64,000 nucleotides of DNA from Pedobacter gandavensis (GTDB lineage: Bacteria; Bacteroidota; Bacteroidia; Sphingobacteriales; Sphingobacteriaceae). Position 1 is the first letter of the stretch. Each line of letters starts with the position of its first letter. A model generated the notes under the pieces. It searched no databases. It saw only the letters and a list, made by a program, of their open reading frames with translations, and was not told the DNA's origin. The stretch is from contig NZ_WNXC01000011.1 of assembly GCF_014172405.1 (NCBI RefSeq), positions 62,001-126,000 of the forward strand. Direction: 5' to 3'. This document shows positions 25,241-33,153 of this stretch, piece after piece. A program made the position numbers and the translations under genes.

Positions 25241-27139
25241 CTACACTTTCTCAAGGATTCTAAGGTCATTTGACAGCCTATGTTTAGGTTCATATAATAT
25301 GTAGTAAGTTTGATATTTCCTCTTGGGATCGGGCTTCTTTGGCTCTATAAACGTACCTTTAAAGTATCTTAATATATCCACTGCTTTGGCTTTATGATTC
25401 GTTTCATAATCCCTTTCGTAAGCATATTTATCGTAGATTTCTTGTAAGGAACGTTTAAGATCATCAGAATAGATTCTGGTATTTAAAACGAACTTTATTA
25501 AAATTTCATCCACCATATTGGCGTAAGCCACTGTTCTTTTACCAATGGTTAACTCAAAGTATAGTTTCCTCATTTTAGATAAGTTAAACCTGATGTCTGT
25601 TAAATGGTCAAATCCACATAAATAGTACAGTTCAACTGTTAAGGCATCCATTTCCTTTAAATCTTCAATGGTCTTATGATAATCGGCATCTAAGGGTTTA
25701 TTGTTTTTAATATAATCAGTCTCCAGATTGTGTAAAGCCATTCCAACAGACATTCTTCTCTCTTTACCGCTGCTCCGTTTTATTTTTATATGATCTTCAT
25801 CGCTAATTGGATGTTTAACATCTCTGTGAATTACTTTGAAAAAGTTAGATTGCCTGTATGATTCTTTAAGTGCTTCAATTGATGTGTATTTGTTTTCAAC
25901 TAGCTTTTTATGTCGGTAAGCATCCTGAATATAACTGTTTAATGTATAGTTCTCAAAAACGATATTTAATAAGTTCTTATCTGTTATGGCTCCGATAACA
26001 TCTTGAACAACATTGTTCTTAAAATCAAGATCTACCTCCTTTAAGCGATCAATAATCGTTATATCTAATTCCATATCGGCAATAATTTGGATTGGACTGC
26101 GCGGTTCACGATTAATGAATAACTTAGTTATATGCGTAATAGATGAAATCCCTGCCCTTAATCGGCCCCAAATCTGAATAGCTTCTGTCTCAGGATCGAT
26201 AATAGAATGCTTAACCCACGGAATATTAGTTAGCATAATTACGTGTGGTTTTGTGCCATCGGTGTACAACATATCAACGGCTGAAAAAAAGCGACTGGTA
26301 AAGAAGTTGTATTTAGCATATTGCTGATCTTCAACAGAGTACTGGATATTGCTGATCTTTTGATGTTTAAAGAACTTATCGTCTAAGTCTTTTGCACAAA
26401 ACACCTTGTAGTCTGTTTGAACTTCCTTGATTTGCGTTGCATATAAAATGGATTCTTTGCAGTTGGAGTATATAAAGACGGGCTTACCATCATCATAAAG
26501 CCTTAATTGGTTTCTTAATGAGGTCTTCAGGTTGTTCGTCGTTATTAGTTTTAGATCTTCTTGATAATCAAAATCTGGTTTGAATATGAGAAGTTTAAAT
26601 CCATGTTCCTCGAAACGTGTATCACTAGGTATTAATGGTGTTGCCGAAATCAAAGCCTTCTCATCAAATAGAAAGAACTCATCCAGTGGAACCAACAGCT
26701 TAGGTCTGAATATTGCTTGTTGAACAATCTTCTCGCATTCATCATAAAGTAAGAAGTAATTTTTACGATAATTCCTGTCAACGATCCTTAAGACACTAAT
26801 CATTCGCTCGAAGGCTTCTGGGGTTGTCATTAGCTTTTTGTCACTTACACAATCATGTATTAAATAATCATGTATATCCTTGTTGCTCGTCGCTTCATTT
26901 ATGATGCAAAGCTTGCTTTTAAACTCCTCCTTCTTCACCTCCATAACCGAAATAAAAGGTTCAATAATTATAGAATTTCTTGTGGTTTTTATCTCTAAGG
27001 TTGTTGCACCTAAATTTGGTCTAACTTTATCAATAATATAGCCTGAGGGTATTCGTCCATTGAATCCTTCATTAATTAGGATCTTATCAAACTTCAGTTT
27101 CTTGTCTACTTCTTTTATATATATGGTTTCTGTTTTCAT
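25241..27139 (-). CDS. helicase-like ATPase with a non-standard P-loop
   Basis: A 632-residue protein with the motif order of a superfamily 2 helicase. Motif I region: KVRPNLGATTLEI (39-51), which has G-A-T-T but lacks the usual P-loop Lys. Motif II: FLLYDECEK (129-137), motif III: ALISATPLIP (162-171), and a motif VI-like IQIWGRLRAGI at about 320-330. Related proteins with a G-x-G-[AG]-T-T loop occur in Bacteroidota conjugative transposons and may act in element replication. The C-terminal 250 residues are helical and unassigned. A 164-residue gene lies 40 bases upstream in the same direction. Whether it binds ATP without the Lys is open. Confidence 0.6.
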   Translation of the reverse strand: MKTETIYIKEVDKKLKFDKILINEGFNGRIPSGYIIDKVRPNLGATTLEIKTTRNSIIIEPFISVMEVKKEEFKSKLCIINEATSNKDIHDYLIHDCVSDKKLMTTPEAFERMISVLRIVDRNYRKNYFLLYDECEKIVQQAIFRPKLLVPLDEFFLFDEKALISATPLIPSDTRFEEHGFKLLIFKPDFDYQEDLKLITTNNLKTSLRNQLRLYDDGKPVFIYSNCKESILYATQIKEVQTDYKVFCAKDLDDKFFKHQKISNIQYSVEDQQYAKYNFFTSRFFSAVDMLYTDGTKPHVIMLTNIPWVKHSIIDPETEAIQIWGRLRAGISSITHITKLFINREPRSPIQIIADMELDITIIDRLKEVDLDFKNNVVQDVIGAITDKNLLNIVFENYTLNSYIQDAYRHKKLVENKYTSIEALKESYRQSNFFKVIHRDVKHPISDEDHIKIKRSSGKERRMSVGMALHNLETDYIKNNKPLDADYHKTIEDLKEMDALTVELYYLCGFDHLTDIRFNLSKMRKLYFELTIGKRTVAYANMVDEILIKFVLNTRIYSDDLKRSLQEIYDKYAYERDYETNHKAKAVDILRYFKGTFIEPKKPDPKRKYQTYYILYEPKHRLSNDLRILEKV

Positions 27140-27179
27140 GATGTTATTTTAGTGCCCGATTCCGGGCATTATGTTATTA

Positions 27180-27674
27180 TTAAAAAGTAGGTTTACTATT
27201 TAGTATGGCATTTATTTTATCGTTGTCCGTTACCTTAACATAGGAATCACCTTCTTCCATATCGCAGACGGTTAAATCTCGTTGCGATGATTTAGGTCTA
27301 GGAAGTGACCAACAAACCTTTATATAAGTGAATAGTCTATTGTTCCATTCCTCCTCATAAACTTCTACCTTTTGCACTTTAATAATTCTACCAAGAAGAA
27401 GTTGTGGAGATTCTTCCTTTGGGCCTCGAGAATGGTAATAGAATAAAGGATTAAGTTTAACGCTCACAGTACAATGAGTAGTTTCCTGCGTAGCCCCTAA
27501 AGGTTTCCAATCAGCCCTCACAAGCATTACAACGCTTTCAGCATAGATCGTTAGGTTATGTATTTCTGTTATTTTATAATAACCATCACAAAAGGGATGT
27601 TTAACGCCTCGTTCTTTTAATTCATTTAGTTTTGTTAGGTAATTTGATAGCTGTTCTTCAGTTGTTAAGTTCAT
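27180..27674 (-). CDS. hypothetical protein, 164 residues
   Basis: A soluble protein with an N-terminal helix (EEQLSNYLTKLNELKERG) and then a beta-rich part (YYKITEIHNLTIYAESVVMLV, CTVSVKLNPLFYY, LLGRIIKVQKVEVYEEE). It might be an OB-like fold, but I recognise no family. It is 40 bases upstream of the helicase-like gene and probably co-transcribed; that suggests a helper in the same process. Nothing else is visible. Confidence 0.6.
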   Translation of the reverse strand: MNLTTEEQLSNYLTKLNELKERGVKHPFCDGYYKITEIHNLTIYAESVVMLVRADWKPLGATQETTHCTVSVKLNPLFYYHSRGPKEESPQLLLGRIIKVQKVEVYEEEWNNRLFTYIKVCWSLPRPKSSQRDLTVCDMEEGDSYVKVTDNDKINAILNSKPTF

Positions 27675-27763
27675 AACTCAATTCGTATTATATAATAAAT
27701 CAAGTTTGGCCAAACTTATCAAGGGTACTTCCCTTTGACATTTCAAAAGTGCGAACAAAAGAA

Positions 27764-27789
27764 AGCCCCATCGGATGACCGATGAGGCT
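27764..27789 (-). terminator. intrinsic terminator
   Basis: AGCCCCATCGG (27764-27774) pairs with CCGATGAGGCT (27779-27789), one mismatch, loop ATGA. On the minus strand it is followed by TTTCTTTTG. It ends the transcript of the 280-residue gene. Confidence 0.8.
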
Positions 27790-27817
27790 ATAAAAATGAA
27801 AGTTGGTAACCCTATAA

Positions 27818-28660
27818 TTACGGGTTACTCTTAATGTGCTTCTTGTATCGGTGAATCACCTTCTTTAAGTATGCTGTCTTTTCCGTGGTTGGGTAGGTTG
27901 GAACTTTGAACTCAGTAGTGACCCCGTAATCTTGGCTGTCTTCCTCTTCCACCAAAAGGAATACTCCCCATAGGTAAATGAAGTCAAATATAAAGAGGTA
28001 TTGCTTGCGTGACAATTGACCTTCCATGTGTAAATTCATGTAATCAACAATATCGATCACTATTTCCGGTATAAAATAATGGGTGGCGTACTTGATGATG
28101 TAATCGTTTTCCTTTACAAGATCATTTACAACTGCTAGGGGCGGTATATCATCGTATGGGGTTAACAGTTCTTTTAAAGAATGAGGGTATTTCTGCTTAA
28201 ATAGCTGATAAACACCTTTAACAACAAAATCTGTGTTATGCAGTCTTACTGGTGGTTTACTTTTAAATTCTGGGGATATTACTTCAATGTACCGGTTATT
28301 TAGTTGTTTATTTACAGCTTCATCAGTTTTACACATCTTTTTAATCTCCTCTGTTTGCTGAAGATAGCCTTGCAGGAAGTGTAATGGTTCATCGCATTCT
28401 AATGCATCAGTTTTCTGTTCAGTTATAATTTCAAGCAACTGGTAATGCTGACCTATTATATAAAGGAAGTAATCAAGGTGTTCATGATCTACATTATAAG
28501 AAGTCAGCAGGTTTTTAAGTGATGTAAGCAGTGCTTCTTGATGCTCCTCTGGTATGATTACAGTGGCATATTTATCAAGGAAGGTAGGTGCTACACTTTT
28601 CAGCTTCTTGTACTTCTCTACTTTGGTGAGATCGATGTTAATTGGTAGTAATTCGGACAT
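27818..28660 (-). CDS. hypothetical protein, 280 residues
   Basis: A largely helical, acidic, soluble protein. Visible elements are an N-terminal LPINIDLTKVEKYKKL, leucine- and tyrosine-rich helices (HLDYFLYIIGQHYQLLEIITEQ; QYLFIFDFIYLWGVFLLVEEE, read in parts) and a basic C-terminus HRYKKHIKS. No domain recognised. It lies between the integrase and the helicase-like operon, each separated by a terminator, so it seems to be its own transcript. In related Bacteroidota elements a protein of about this size often follows the integrase, with no known role. Confidence 0.65.
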   Translation of the reverse strand: MSELLPINIDLTKVEKYKKLKSVAPTFLDKYATVIIPEEHQEALLTSLKNLLTSYNVDHEHLDYFLYIIGQHYQLLEIITEQKTDALECDEPLHFLQGYLQQTEEIKKMCKTDEAVNKQLNNRYIEVISPEFKSKPPVRLHNTDFVVKGVYQLFKQKYPHSLKELLTPYDDIPPLAVVNDLVKENDYIIKYATHYFIPEIVIDIVDYMNLHMEGQLSRKQYLFIFDFIYLWGVFLLVEEEDSQDYGVTTEFKVPTYPTTEKTAYLKKVIHRYKKHIKSNP

Positions 28661-28666
28661 TTAAGA

Positions 28667-28697
28667 TTAAACCGGAATGATTGGCACTCCGGTTTAA
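28667..28697 (-). terminator. hairpin after the integrase gene
   Basis: TTAAACCGGA and TCCGGTTTAA form a perfect 10-bp stem around an 11-base loop, 6 bases after the integrase stop. The following T tract is weak (TCTT). Confidence 0.6.
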
Positions 28698-28703
28698 AGA
28701 TAT

Positions 28704-29918
28704 CTAACAGTTTACTGATTTTGCAACTTTTTCATTAGTATCATCGATTACTTCCTGATCGAATGTATCTAAATATACTGCCGTCGTCTTGTTACCATAT
28801 TCATGACCCAAGCATTCAGCGATGATTTCAATACTAAAGCCTAATTTCTTGCAAATGGTAGCCCATGAGTGCCTTGAAGTGTAGGTGGTGATGGTTTCAT
28901 TGGTTTCTATCAATTCAGCCATCCGCTTTAAGTATTTATTAGCTAATCGTGTTCTGTCTTTTATAAGCCTCAATCTTATTTCCTCTGAATCAACCTTACG
29001 GTTAATAATAGGGAGCAGATAGTTCTGAGAACGTTTAGAGCTGTACAAGTCAATTATCTTCTGAGCTTGTGGAAGGACTCTAATATCATAAACCTTCCCA
29101 GTCTTTTGTCGTTTATAGTGTATCCTGCCATTCTTAATGTTATTAGTCTGTAGTAAGGCTAGATCAACAAATGATATTCCCATTAGGTAGAATGACATCA
29201 TAAACCAGTTACGAGCATGCCATATTGTTGAACCTTCAGGAAGATCCAATTCGATTATAGCCGTTATTAATGTCTTATCAATTGCTCGCTTCTTCGTTCG
29301 TTCAGCTTTCAGTTTAATATCATGGAAAGGATAGAGATTTCTATCAACAACTTTGAGTTTGATGGCCTTATTATAGAAGGCTCGTAACGTTCTAATATAA
29401 AAGAATGCTGTGTTGTGTTTTACATCTCTTCTCAGCAGGAACTTGTTGTAATTATCAAGGAATTCGAAGTCAATCTGTTCAAAGGTCAATGATTCATCTG
29501 GATGAAATCTCTTTAAAGCGTTGATCGCTGATTCATATACCCATGCGTTCCCGATTTTATTATCCGTTCTTAATTCACTGATTAGGTCACTTACAAATGA
29601 GAATACGGTTGGAATGGGCTTCTTCTCTATTAATTGGATGGGTTTAGGACTTAAGTATTCAACGATCTTTGCATTATCGGCTAGTAGTAATTCTGATTGT
29701 AAGTCAGCAAAGCTCTTTAGAAGTAGCCTATTCAGTGTATTGGCATTTGGATGGTTGCTTTTTATTGCTTTCTTCTGGATATCCCATTGGTTCTCTTTTA
29801 AATAGATCTTTGATGATCTGGTGAAAGATTTGTTCAAGTGATAGATTCTAAAGTTAAGAGGGTAGGTTTCTTCCTTTGTGATTCTTCTTTTATCTAAGAA
29901 GACTTTAATAGTTACCAT
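28704..29918 (-). CDS. tyrosine recombinase (integrase) of the island
   Basis: A 404-residue integrase from ATG 29918; the frame stays open through the tRNA, but that extension is not coding. Parts: N-terminal arm-binding domain (MVTIKVFLDKRRI, about 1-45), SAM-like core-binding domain (about 105-195), catalytic domain (about 210-395). Catalytic residues seen: Lys272 (KRQKTG), Arg349 and His350 (YTSRHSWAT), His372 (LGHEYG) and the nucleophile Tyr382 (AVYLDTF). The first catalytic Arg is replaced: LMGISFVDL has Ser249 where TGLR would give Arg. The CTnDOT integrase is known to lack this Arg too, so the enzyme is probably active. It sits about 130 bases from the 3' end of a tRNA-Tyr. A dyad overlaps its start and three 12-base repeats lie upstream. 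Confidence 0.92.
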   Translation of the reverse strand: MVTIKVFLDKRRITKEETYPLNFRIYHLNKSFTRSSKIYLKENQWDIQKKAIKSNHPNANTLNRLLLKSFADLQSELLLADNAKIVEYLSPKPIQLIEKKPIPTVFSFVSDLISELRTDNKIGNAWVYESAINALKRFHPDESLTFEQIDFEFLDNYNKFLLRRDVKHNTAFFYIRTLRAFYNKAIKLKVVDRNLYPFHDIKLKAERTKKRAIDKTLITAIIELDLPEGSTIWHARNWFMMSFYLMGISFVDLALLQTNNIKNGRIHYKRQKTGKVYDIRVLPQAQKIIDLYSSKRSQNYLLPIINRKVDSEEIRLRLIKDRTRLANKYLKRMAELIETNETITTYTSRHSWATICKKLGFSIEIIAECLGHEYGNKTTAVYLDTFDQEVIDDTNEKVAKSVNC

Positions 29919-29936
29919 AACGTGTTTGGTTATGGT
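29914..29936 (-). promoter_or_regulatory. dyad overlapping the integrase start
   Basis: ACCATAAC (29914-29921) and GTTATGGT (29929-29936) form a perfect 8-bp inverted repeat that includes the integrase ATG. The same arrangement, slightly altered, precedes both integrase relics (12375 and 30526). It may be an operator or an integrase-binding site. Confidence 0.5.
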
Positions 29937-29949
29937 TAGATACCAATCA

Positions 29950-29985
29950 TGTGCACGATTATGTGCACGGTAATGTGCACGATTT
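29950..29985. repeat. three 12-base tandem repeats (TGTGCACGRTWW)
   Basis: TGTGCACGATTA, TGTGCACGGTAA and TGTGCACGATTT start at 29950, 29962 and 29974. Regular spacing of just over one helical turn between the integrase and the tRNA suggests protein-binding sites, most likely for the integrase or an excision factor. Confidence 0.65.
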
Positions 29986-30000
29986 GATCTGCTCAAAACC

Positions 30001-30033
30001 AAAAAAACCTTCCAGTTTTCACTGAAAGGTTTT
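30001..30033 (-). terminator. terminator after tRNA-Tyr copy C
   Basis: Same hairpin as after copies A and B, with T7 on the minus strand, 13 bases past the tRNA. Confidence 0.75.
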
Positions 30034-30046
30034 AATCTTATTGGAG

Positions 30047-30129
30047 TGGGGGGAGAAGGATTCGAACCTTCGAAGTCTTGCGACAACAGAGTTACAGTCT
30101 GTCCCATTTGGCCACTCTGGTATCCCCCC
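30047..30129 (-). tRNA. tRNA-Tyr (GTA), copy C
   Basis: 83-base class II tRNA with fully paired acceptor stem, anticodon GTA in loop CTGTAAC, long variable arm, no encoded CCA. It lies 91 bases after tRNA-Ala on the same strand and probably shares its promoter. It is identical to copy B. Confidence 0.95.
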
Positions 30130-30220
30130 ATTTTGTCTTTCTATCAAATAAACGAAATCGCTTATCAAAAGAACCGACTAAGTATTACTAAAACTTCAAA
30201 TCCTTGAAGTCTTTTTAGAG

Positions 30221-30294
<74 letters not shown>

Positions 30295-30463
30295 TCGTGG
30301 CTTGTGGGTGGCAAAAATAGCAATTAGTTCGTGTAAAGCAAATAAAAACATACAATGGGCTAAAAAACAGTGGATTATTTTTTTATGCTACGGTAAAGCT
30401 TAAGGAATGTGTGTTAAAACCATTTATTAAACTTCAAGTTATTAACGTGGATTCCATGGTTAA

Positions 30464-30496
30464 CCTGTGAAATTCCTGTGAAAAACCTGTGAAAAC
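30464..30496. repeat. three 11-base tandem repeats (CCTGTGAAAWW)
   Basis: CCTGTGAAATT, CCTGTGAAAAA and CCTGTGAAAAC start at 30464, 30475 and 30486. They stand before the integrase relic at 30526 in the same position as the TGTGCAC repeats before the intact integrase. An outer inverted repeat GATTCCATG...CATGGAATC encloses them. Confidence 0.6.
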
Positions 30497-30525
30497 ACAT
30501 GGAATCTAACCATAACAATCACGTT

Positions 30526-30606
30526 GTGGTAACAATTAAACTGAACCTATACAAAAAAAAGGTCAAAAAAGATGGCGGTATAACAATGATGATCAATATT
30601 ATATAA
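30526..30606 (+). pseudogene. 5' relic of an integrase gene, plus strand
   Basis: Reading from GTG 30526: VVTIKLNLYKKKVKKDGGIT then MMINII and a stop. It aligns with the start of the intact integrase (MVTIKVFLDKRRITKEETYP). The leader is also conserved: GGAATCTAACCATAAC, then CACGTTGTGGTAACAATTAAA, matching GGTATCTAACCATAAC and CACGTTATGGTAACTATTAAA. Three tandem repeats precede it. It is a third integrase start at this locus, facing away from the island, so another element once ended here or still extends rightward in decayed form. Confidence 0.75.
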
Positions 30607-30656
30607 ATCAAACCGCCGATTATGGCTTCCCGTAACGAAAGAAATTGAGATATAGA

Positions 30657-30664
30657 TATGTTTG
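30657..30664 (+). promoter_or_regulatory. candidate -7 box before the lipoprotein at 30738
   Basis: TATGTTTG fits TAnnTTTG, 73 bases before the ATG. No clear -33 element. Confidence 0.35.
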
Positions 30665-30737
30665 GAAGTCCCCTTATTGTTTTAAATAATCGTGCGATTA
30701 GTGGGCACTCGATACAAGAACCAAAACACGTAAACAG

Positions 30738-31469
30738 ATGAAAAAAGCTTTATTAATACTCTCAGCGGTAAGTCTATTGACAATCGCATCATGTTCTAAA
30801 AGTAATAATGAACCAGAACAGTTCAAAAATGAAATCACTATTAATGGTGCGGTCTACCCAACAGTTGCCATTGGAACTAGAACATGGACAACCGTAAATT
30901 ACAATGGTAATGGTGGTGTGAATTATAATGACGGTGCTAATGACCCTACCTTCGGTAAACTTTATTCTTTCCAAGAGGTCAAAGCAATCACAGGTTTGCC
31001 TATTGGATGGAGAGTTCCAACGGAAGCAGATGTAAAAGTACTAATGGCTACAGTTGGAACTAAACTTGATGGTGCTGATCTTTATACAGATGCTACTGCA
31101 TCTCAGAAATTTATGTCAAAGGCTGGATGGTCTAATGCTTTACTGACTGGTAATAACTCAACCGGATTAAATCTTGTATCAACAGGAGATTGCTTTGTAA
31201 GCAGTGCAACCATTAAGAATTATAGTGGTAAGGGAATTATGGCTTCCTTCTGGACTTCAACTACTATTAAATCTCCAGTTGGTATCAATAATGGCGTAAT
31301 CACTTATTCTTATGACCCATTGTTATTTGAAGTTTCAACTAATAGTTATGATGACCATGATGAACCAGCTGGGTTACGTGGAGCTATTTACGATACTACA
31401 GCCTCTTTTGACGGTATCACAGCTTTCCCTGCGGAGAAACGTTCGATTAGGTTTGTTCGAGACAACTAA
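30738..31469 (+). CDS. lipoprotein with Fibrobacter succinogenes major paralogous domain
   Basis: A 243-residue lipoprotein: signal with lipobox TIASC (Cys at about 19), then one domain of the TIGR02145 type. Signature parts are AIGTRTWTTVNYNG (about 45-58), GKLYSFQEVKAITGLPIGWRVPTEADVKVL (read in parts, about 74-103) and the closing KRSIRFVRDN. The domain is C-type-lectin-like in outline and common in Bacteroidota and Fibrobacter surface proteins; its ligand is unknown. The gene lies just right of the tRNA hot spot, after an integrase relic, and may be cargo. It seems complete. Confidence 0.85.
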   Translation: MKKALLILSAVSLLTIASCSKSNNEPEQFKNEITINGAVYPTVAIGTRTWTTVNYNGNGGVNYNDGANDPTFGKLYSFQEVKAITGLPIGWRVPTEADVKVLMATVGTKLDGADLYTDATASQKFMSKAGWSNALLTGNNSTGLNLVSTGDCFVSSATIKNYSGKGIMASFWTSTTIKSPVGINNGVITYSYDPLLFEVSTNSYDDHDEPAGLRGAIYDTTASFDGITAFPAEKRSIRFVRDN

Positions 31470-31696
31470 TACCGCAGTCATCCTGCAGATTGCCTCAGTT
31501 TATATGTTACCTTCAATTGGCGTGCAGGGAGCATGTACCATGGATTTATAACCTTATATGATGTTCTTTTTAATTTCACCCTGATGATTAGCAAGTCCTG
31601 TTTCGATGGAACATATAAGTTGTTTTTGTACAAACTTCTATCATTAGTGAATTAATATATTTAATAAATAAATTATTAATCTATACTGTAATATTG
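31470..31696 (+). other. short gap with an open but startless frame
   Basis: No gene. The frame of the next protein is open back to a TAA near 31617 but offers no ATG, GTG or TTG before 31694. Confidence 0.4.
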
Positions 31697-32002
31697 ATGG
31701 TAATTCATGGCTGCAATAGCCAGCCTAAAGAAACACCTCAAGATCGTCTACAAAAACAGCTTTGGGAGCAAGAACAAGCTAGGAAAACAGAGCAACGAAA
31801 TGAAGAAGCGCAGCTAAGGGCTCAATCCCAGAAAATTCTAAGTGAATTACCTGCTTATCAAGAGATGAAGAAAAGGGAAGAGGAGGAAAAGGCTAGAGTT
31901 GAAGCTGAGAGGATGCAAAGTTCGTCTTCAAGCTATAGTGAACTGGAGGATAGAGTGGCAGAACTGGAAGAAGAAAACGAGAAACTAAAGTCAAAAGAAT
32001 AG
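31697..32002 (+). CDS. coiled-coil lipoprotein-like protein, possibly 5'-truncated
   Basis: About 101 residues from ATG 31697 (TTG at 31694 possible). The N-terminus MVIHGCNSQPKE looks like the end of a lipoprotein signal with the Cys at 6, but the hydrophobic stretch is too short. Upstream the frame stays open and encodes NKLLIYTVIL, a good signal core, yet lacks a standard start codon. Either a rare start (ATT or ATA) is used or the start was lost. The rest is a highly charged coiled coil (QKQLWEQEQARKTEQ; DRVAELEEENEKLKSKE). It may be a periplasmic spacer protein. Function unknown. Confidence 0.55.
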   Translation: MVIHGCNSQPKETPQDRLQKQLWEQEQARKTEQRNEEAQLRAQSQKILSELPAYQEMKKREEEEKARVEAERMQSSSSSYSELEDRVAELEEENEKLKSKE

Positions 32003-32063
32003 TAATTAAATTAAAACCTCCCCCCTTTACATGTTGTCTATTAACAACGCTCTAATCAATCTA

Positions 32064-32276
32064 ATGTCGAAAAAACCTGCAAACCCAAATACCGCATACG
32101 GCCGTAAAAGACTTCGTGAAGAACATCAGCAGTGGCGTAACAATACAACTCCAGAAGAGAGAGCAAATTACGATGCAACTAGCACAATAATTTGGATTGT
32201 TGTCGTATCGCTATGTTTATTAATAGCATTCTTGGTTGGAGGAACTGATGGCGTATTAAAATGGTTAACACACTAA
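32064..32276 (+). CDS. small single-pass membrane protein
   Basis: 70 residues from ATG 32064 (MSKKPANPNTAYG); an earlier ATG at 32031 would add 11 less typical residues. The first 35 residues are polar and basic (GRKRLREEHQQWRNN), then a transmembrane helix TIIWIVVVSLCLLIAFLVGG at about 40-59 and a short tail. It follows the coiled-coil gene by about 60 bases. No family recognised. Confidence 0.55.
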   Translation: MSKKPANPNTAYGRKRLREEHQQWRNNTTPEERANYDATSTIIWIVVVSLCLLIAFLVGGTDGVLKWLTH

Positions 32277-32597
32277 AGTTTTGCTCTAATGAGGCAGCTG
32301 TAGAGGATTCCTGGCAGGAAGTACTCGAACCATCTTATTATCGGTGGAGTGGTTCTTTTAATAGTCGGATTCGAGTCTTCTAGGGCTTAAGACCTTTCTT
32401 TTTAATTATTAGCTCAGACCGCAGAAGTTCCGTTAGGAAATATGAGTTTAGAATAAAGATTGTTGAAGGAAGCTATCATGCTGTAGACTCATGTGAGCAG
32501 AGTTATGAAATTGCAACTTATAGGGCTATGGCAGATTTAATTGATTTTCAATTGTAGATTTTCTTGTGTTGCATCAGCTGATAATTTTTCTGTTGCA
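32277..32597. other. 321-base gap
   Basis: I see no gene, strong terminator or repeat apart from a weak GAACCA/TGGTTC inverted repeat near 32326-32354. Confidence 0.4.
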
Positions 32598-33011
32598 TCA
32601 TGTTTCGCAATCAACATGGTTTACATTATAAATGAATACTCCTGTCACCAGCGGTAAGCAGTAAGAACCTATCAGGAAGATATTGCCTTTGCTCCAGAAA
32701 TTTGTGAGGTCAGGTAGGGATATTAGAATAAAAATAGTGATGCAACATAGTAGGCATACTAATAAAAACGTCACTTTCAACAACCAAATTGGTGTTTCTT
32801 TCTTTACTAAGCGCCTATAACATAACCAAAGAAATAGGAAGCAAGGAATAGAAAAACAACCTCCAATGATTACAGACACGAAATAGAATTGAAGAAAGTC
32901 TGTGGAGAAGATGAAATCAATAATACTAGAAAGTGTATGCTTAAATCTAAAGACCAGGAGTATCGGGCCAAGGAGTACACTGGTTAACCATATCTTAAAA
33001 GGATATTTCAT
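32598..33011 (-). CDS. four-helix membrane protein
   Basis: 137 residues with four hydrophobic segments at about 7-22, 40-65, 75-98 and 112-130, and basic loops (RFKH, YRRLVKKE). It is an inner-membrane protein with no motif I recognise. It is the only minus-strand gene between 30.5 and 42.8 kb and stands alone, so its context gives no clue. Confidence 0.6.
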   Translation of the reverse strand: MKYPFKIWLTSVLLGPILLVFRFKHTLSSIIDFIFSTDFLQFYFVSVIIGGCFSIPCFLFLWLCYRRLVKKETPIWLLKVTFLLVCLLCCITIFILISLPDLTNFWSKGNIFLIGSYCLPLVTGVFIYNVNHVDCET

Positions 33012-33153
33012 TCTGTGGAGCGCATGTTAGGTAGGTAATTTACAAATAATATTTTTTGCAGACAGGTTGTTTTGTCTTTAATGAGGAAGTGAATCCATCT
33101 CCATTTTACGGTTTCCAGTAAGAAAAGGATTTGAGGTATGGATATTTTTGAGC

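Noticed and set aside
28704..30131. 475-residue version of the integrase
   Set aside because: The extra N-terminal part is translated tRNA-Tyr and terminator sequence; the conserved start MVTIKVFLDKRR at 29918 is shared by the relics.
30464..30496. Short CRISPR-like repeats
   Set aside because: The 11-base and 12-base units are contiguous without spacers and no cas gene is present, so they are binding-site-type repeats.
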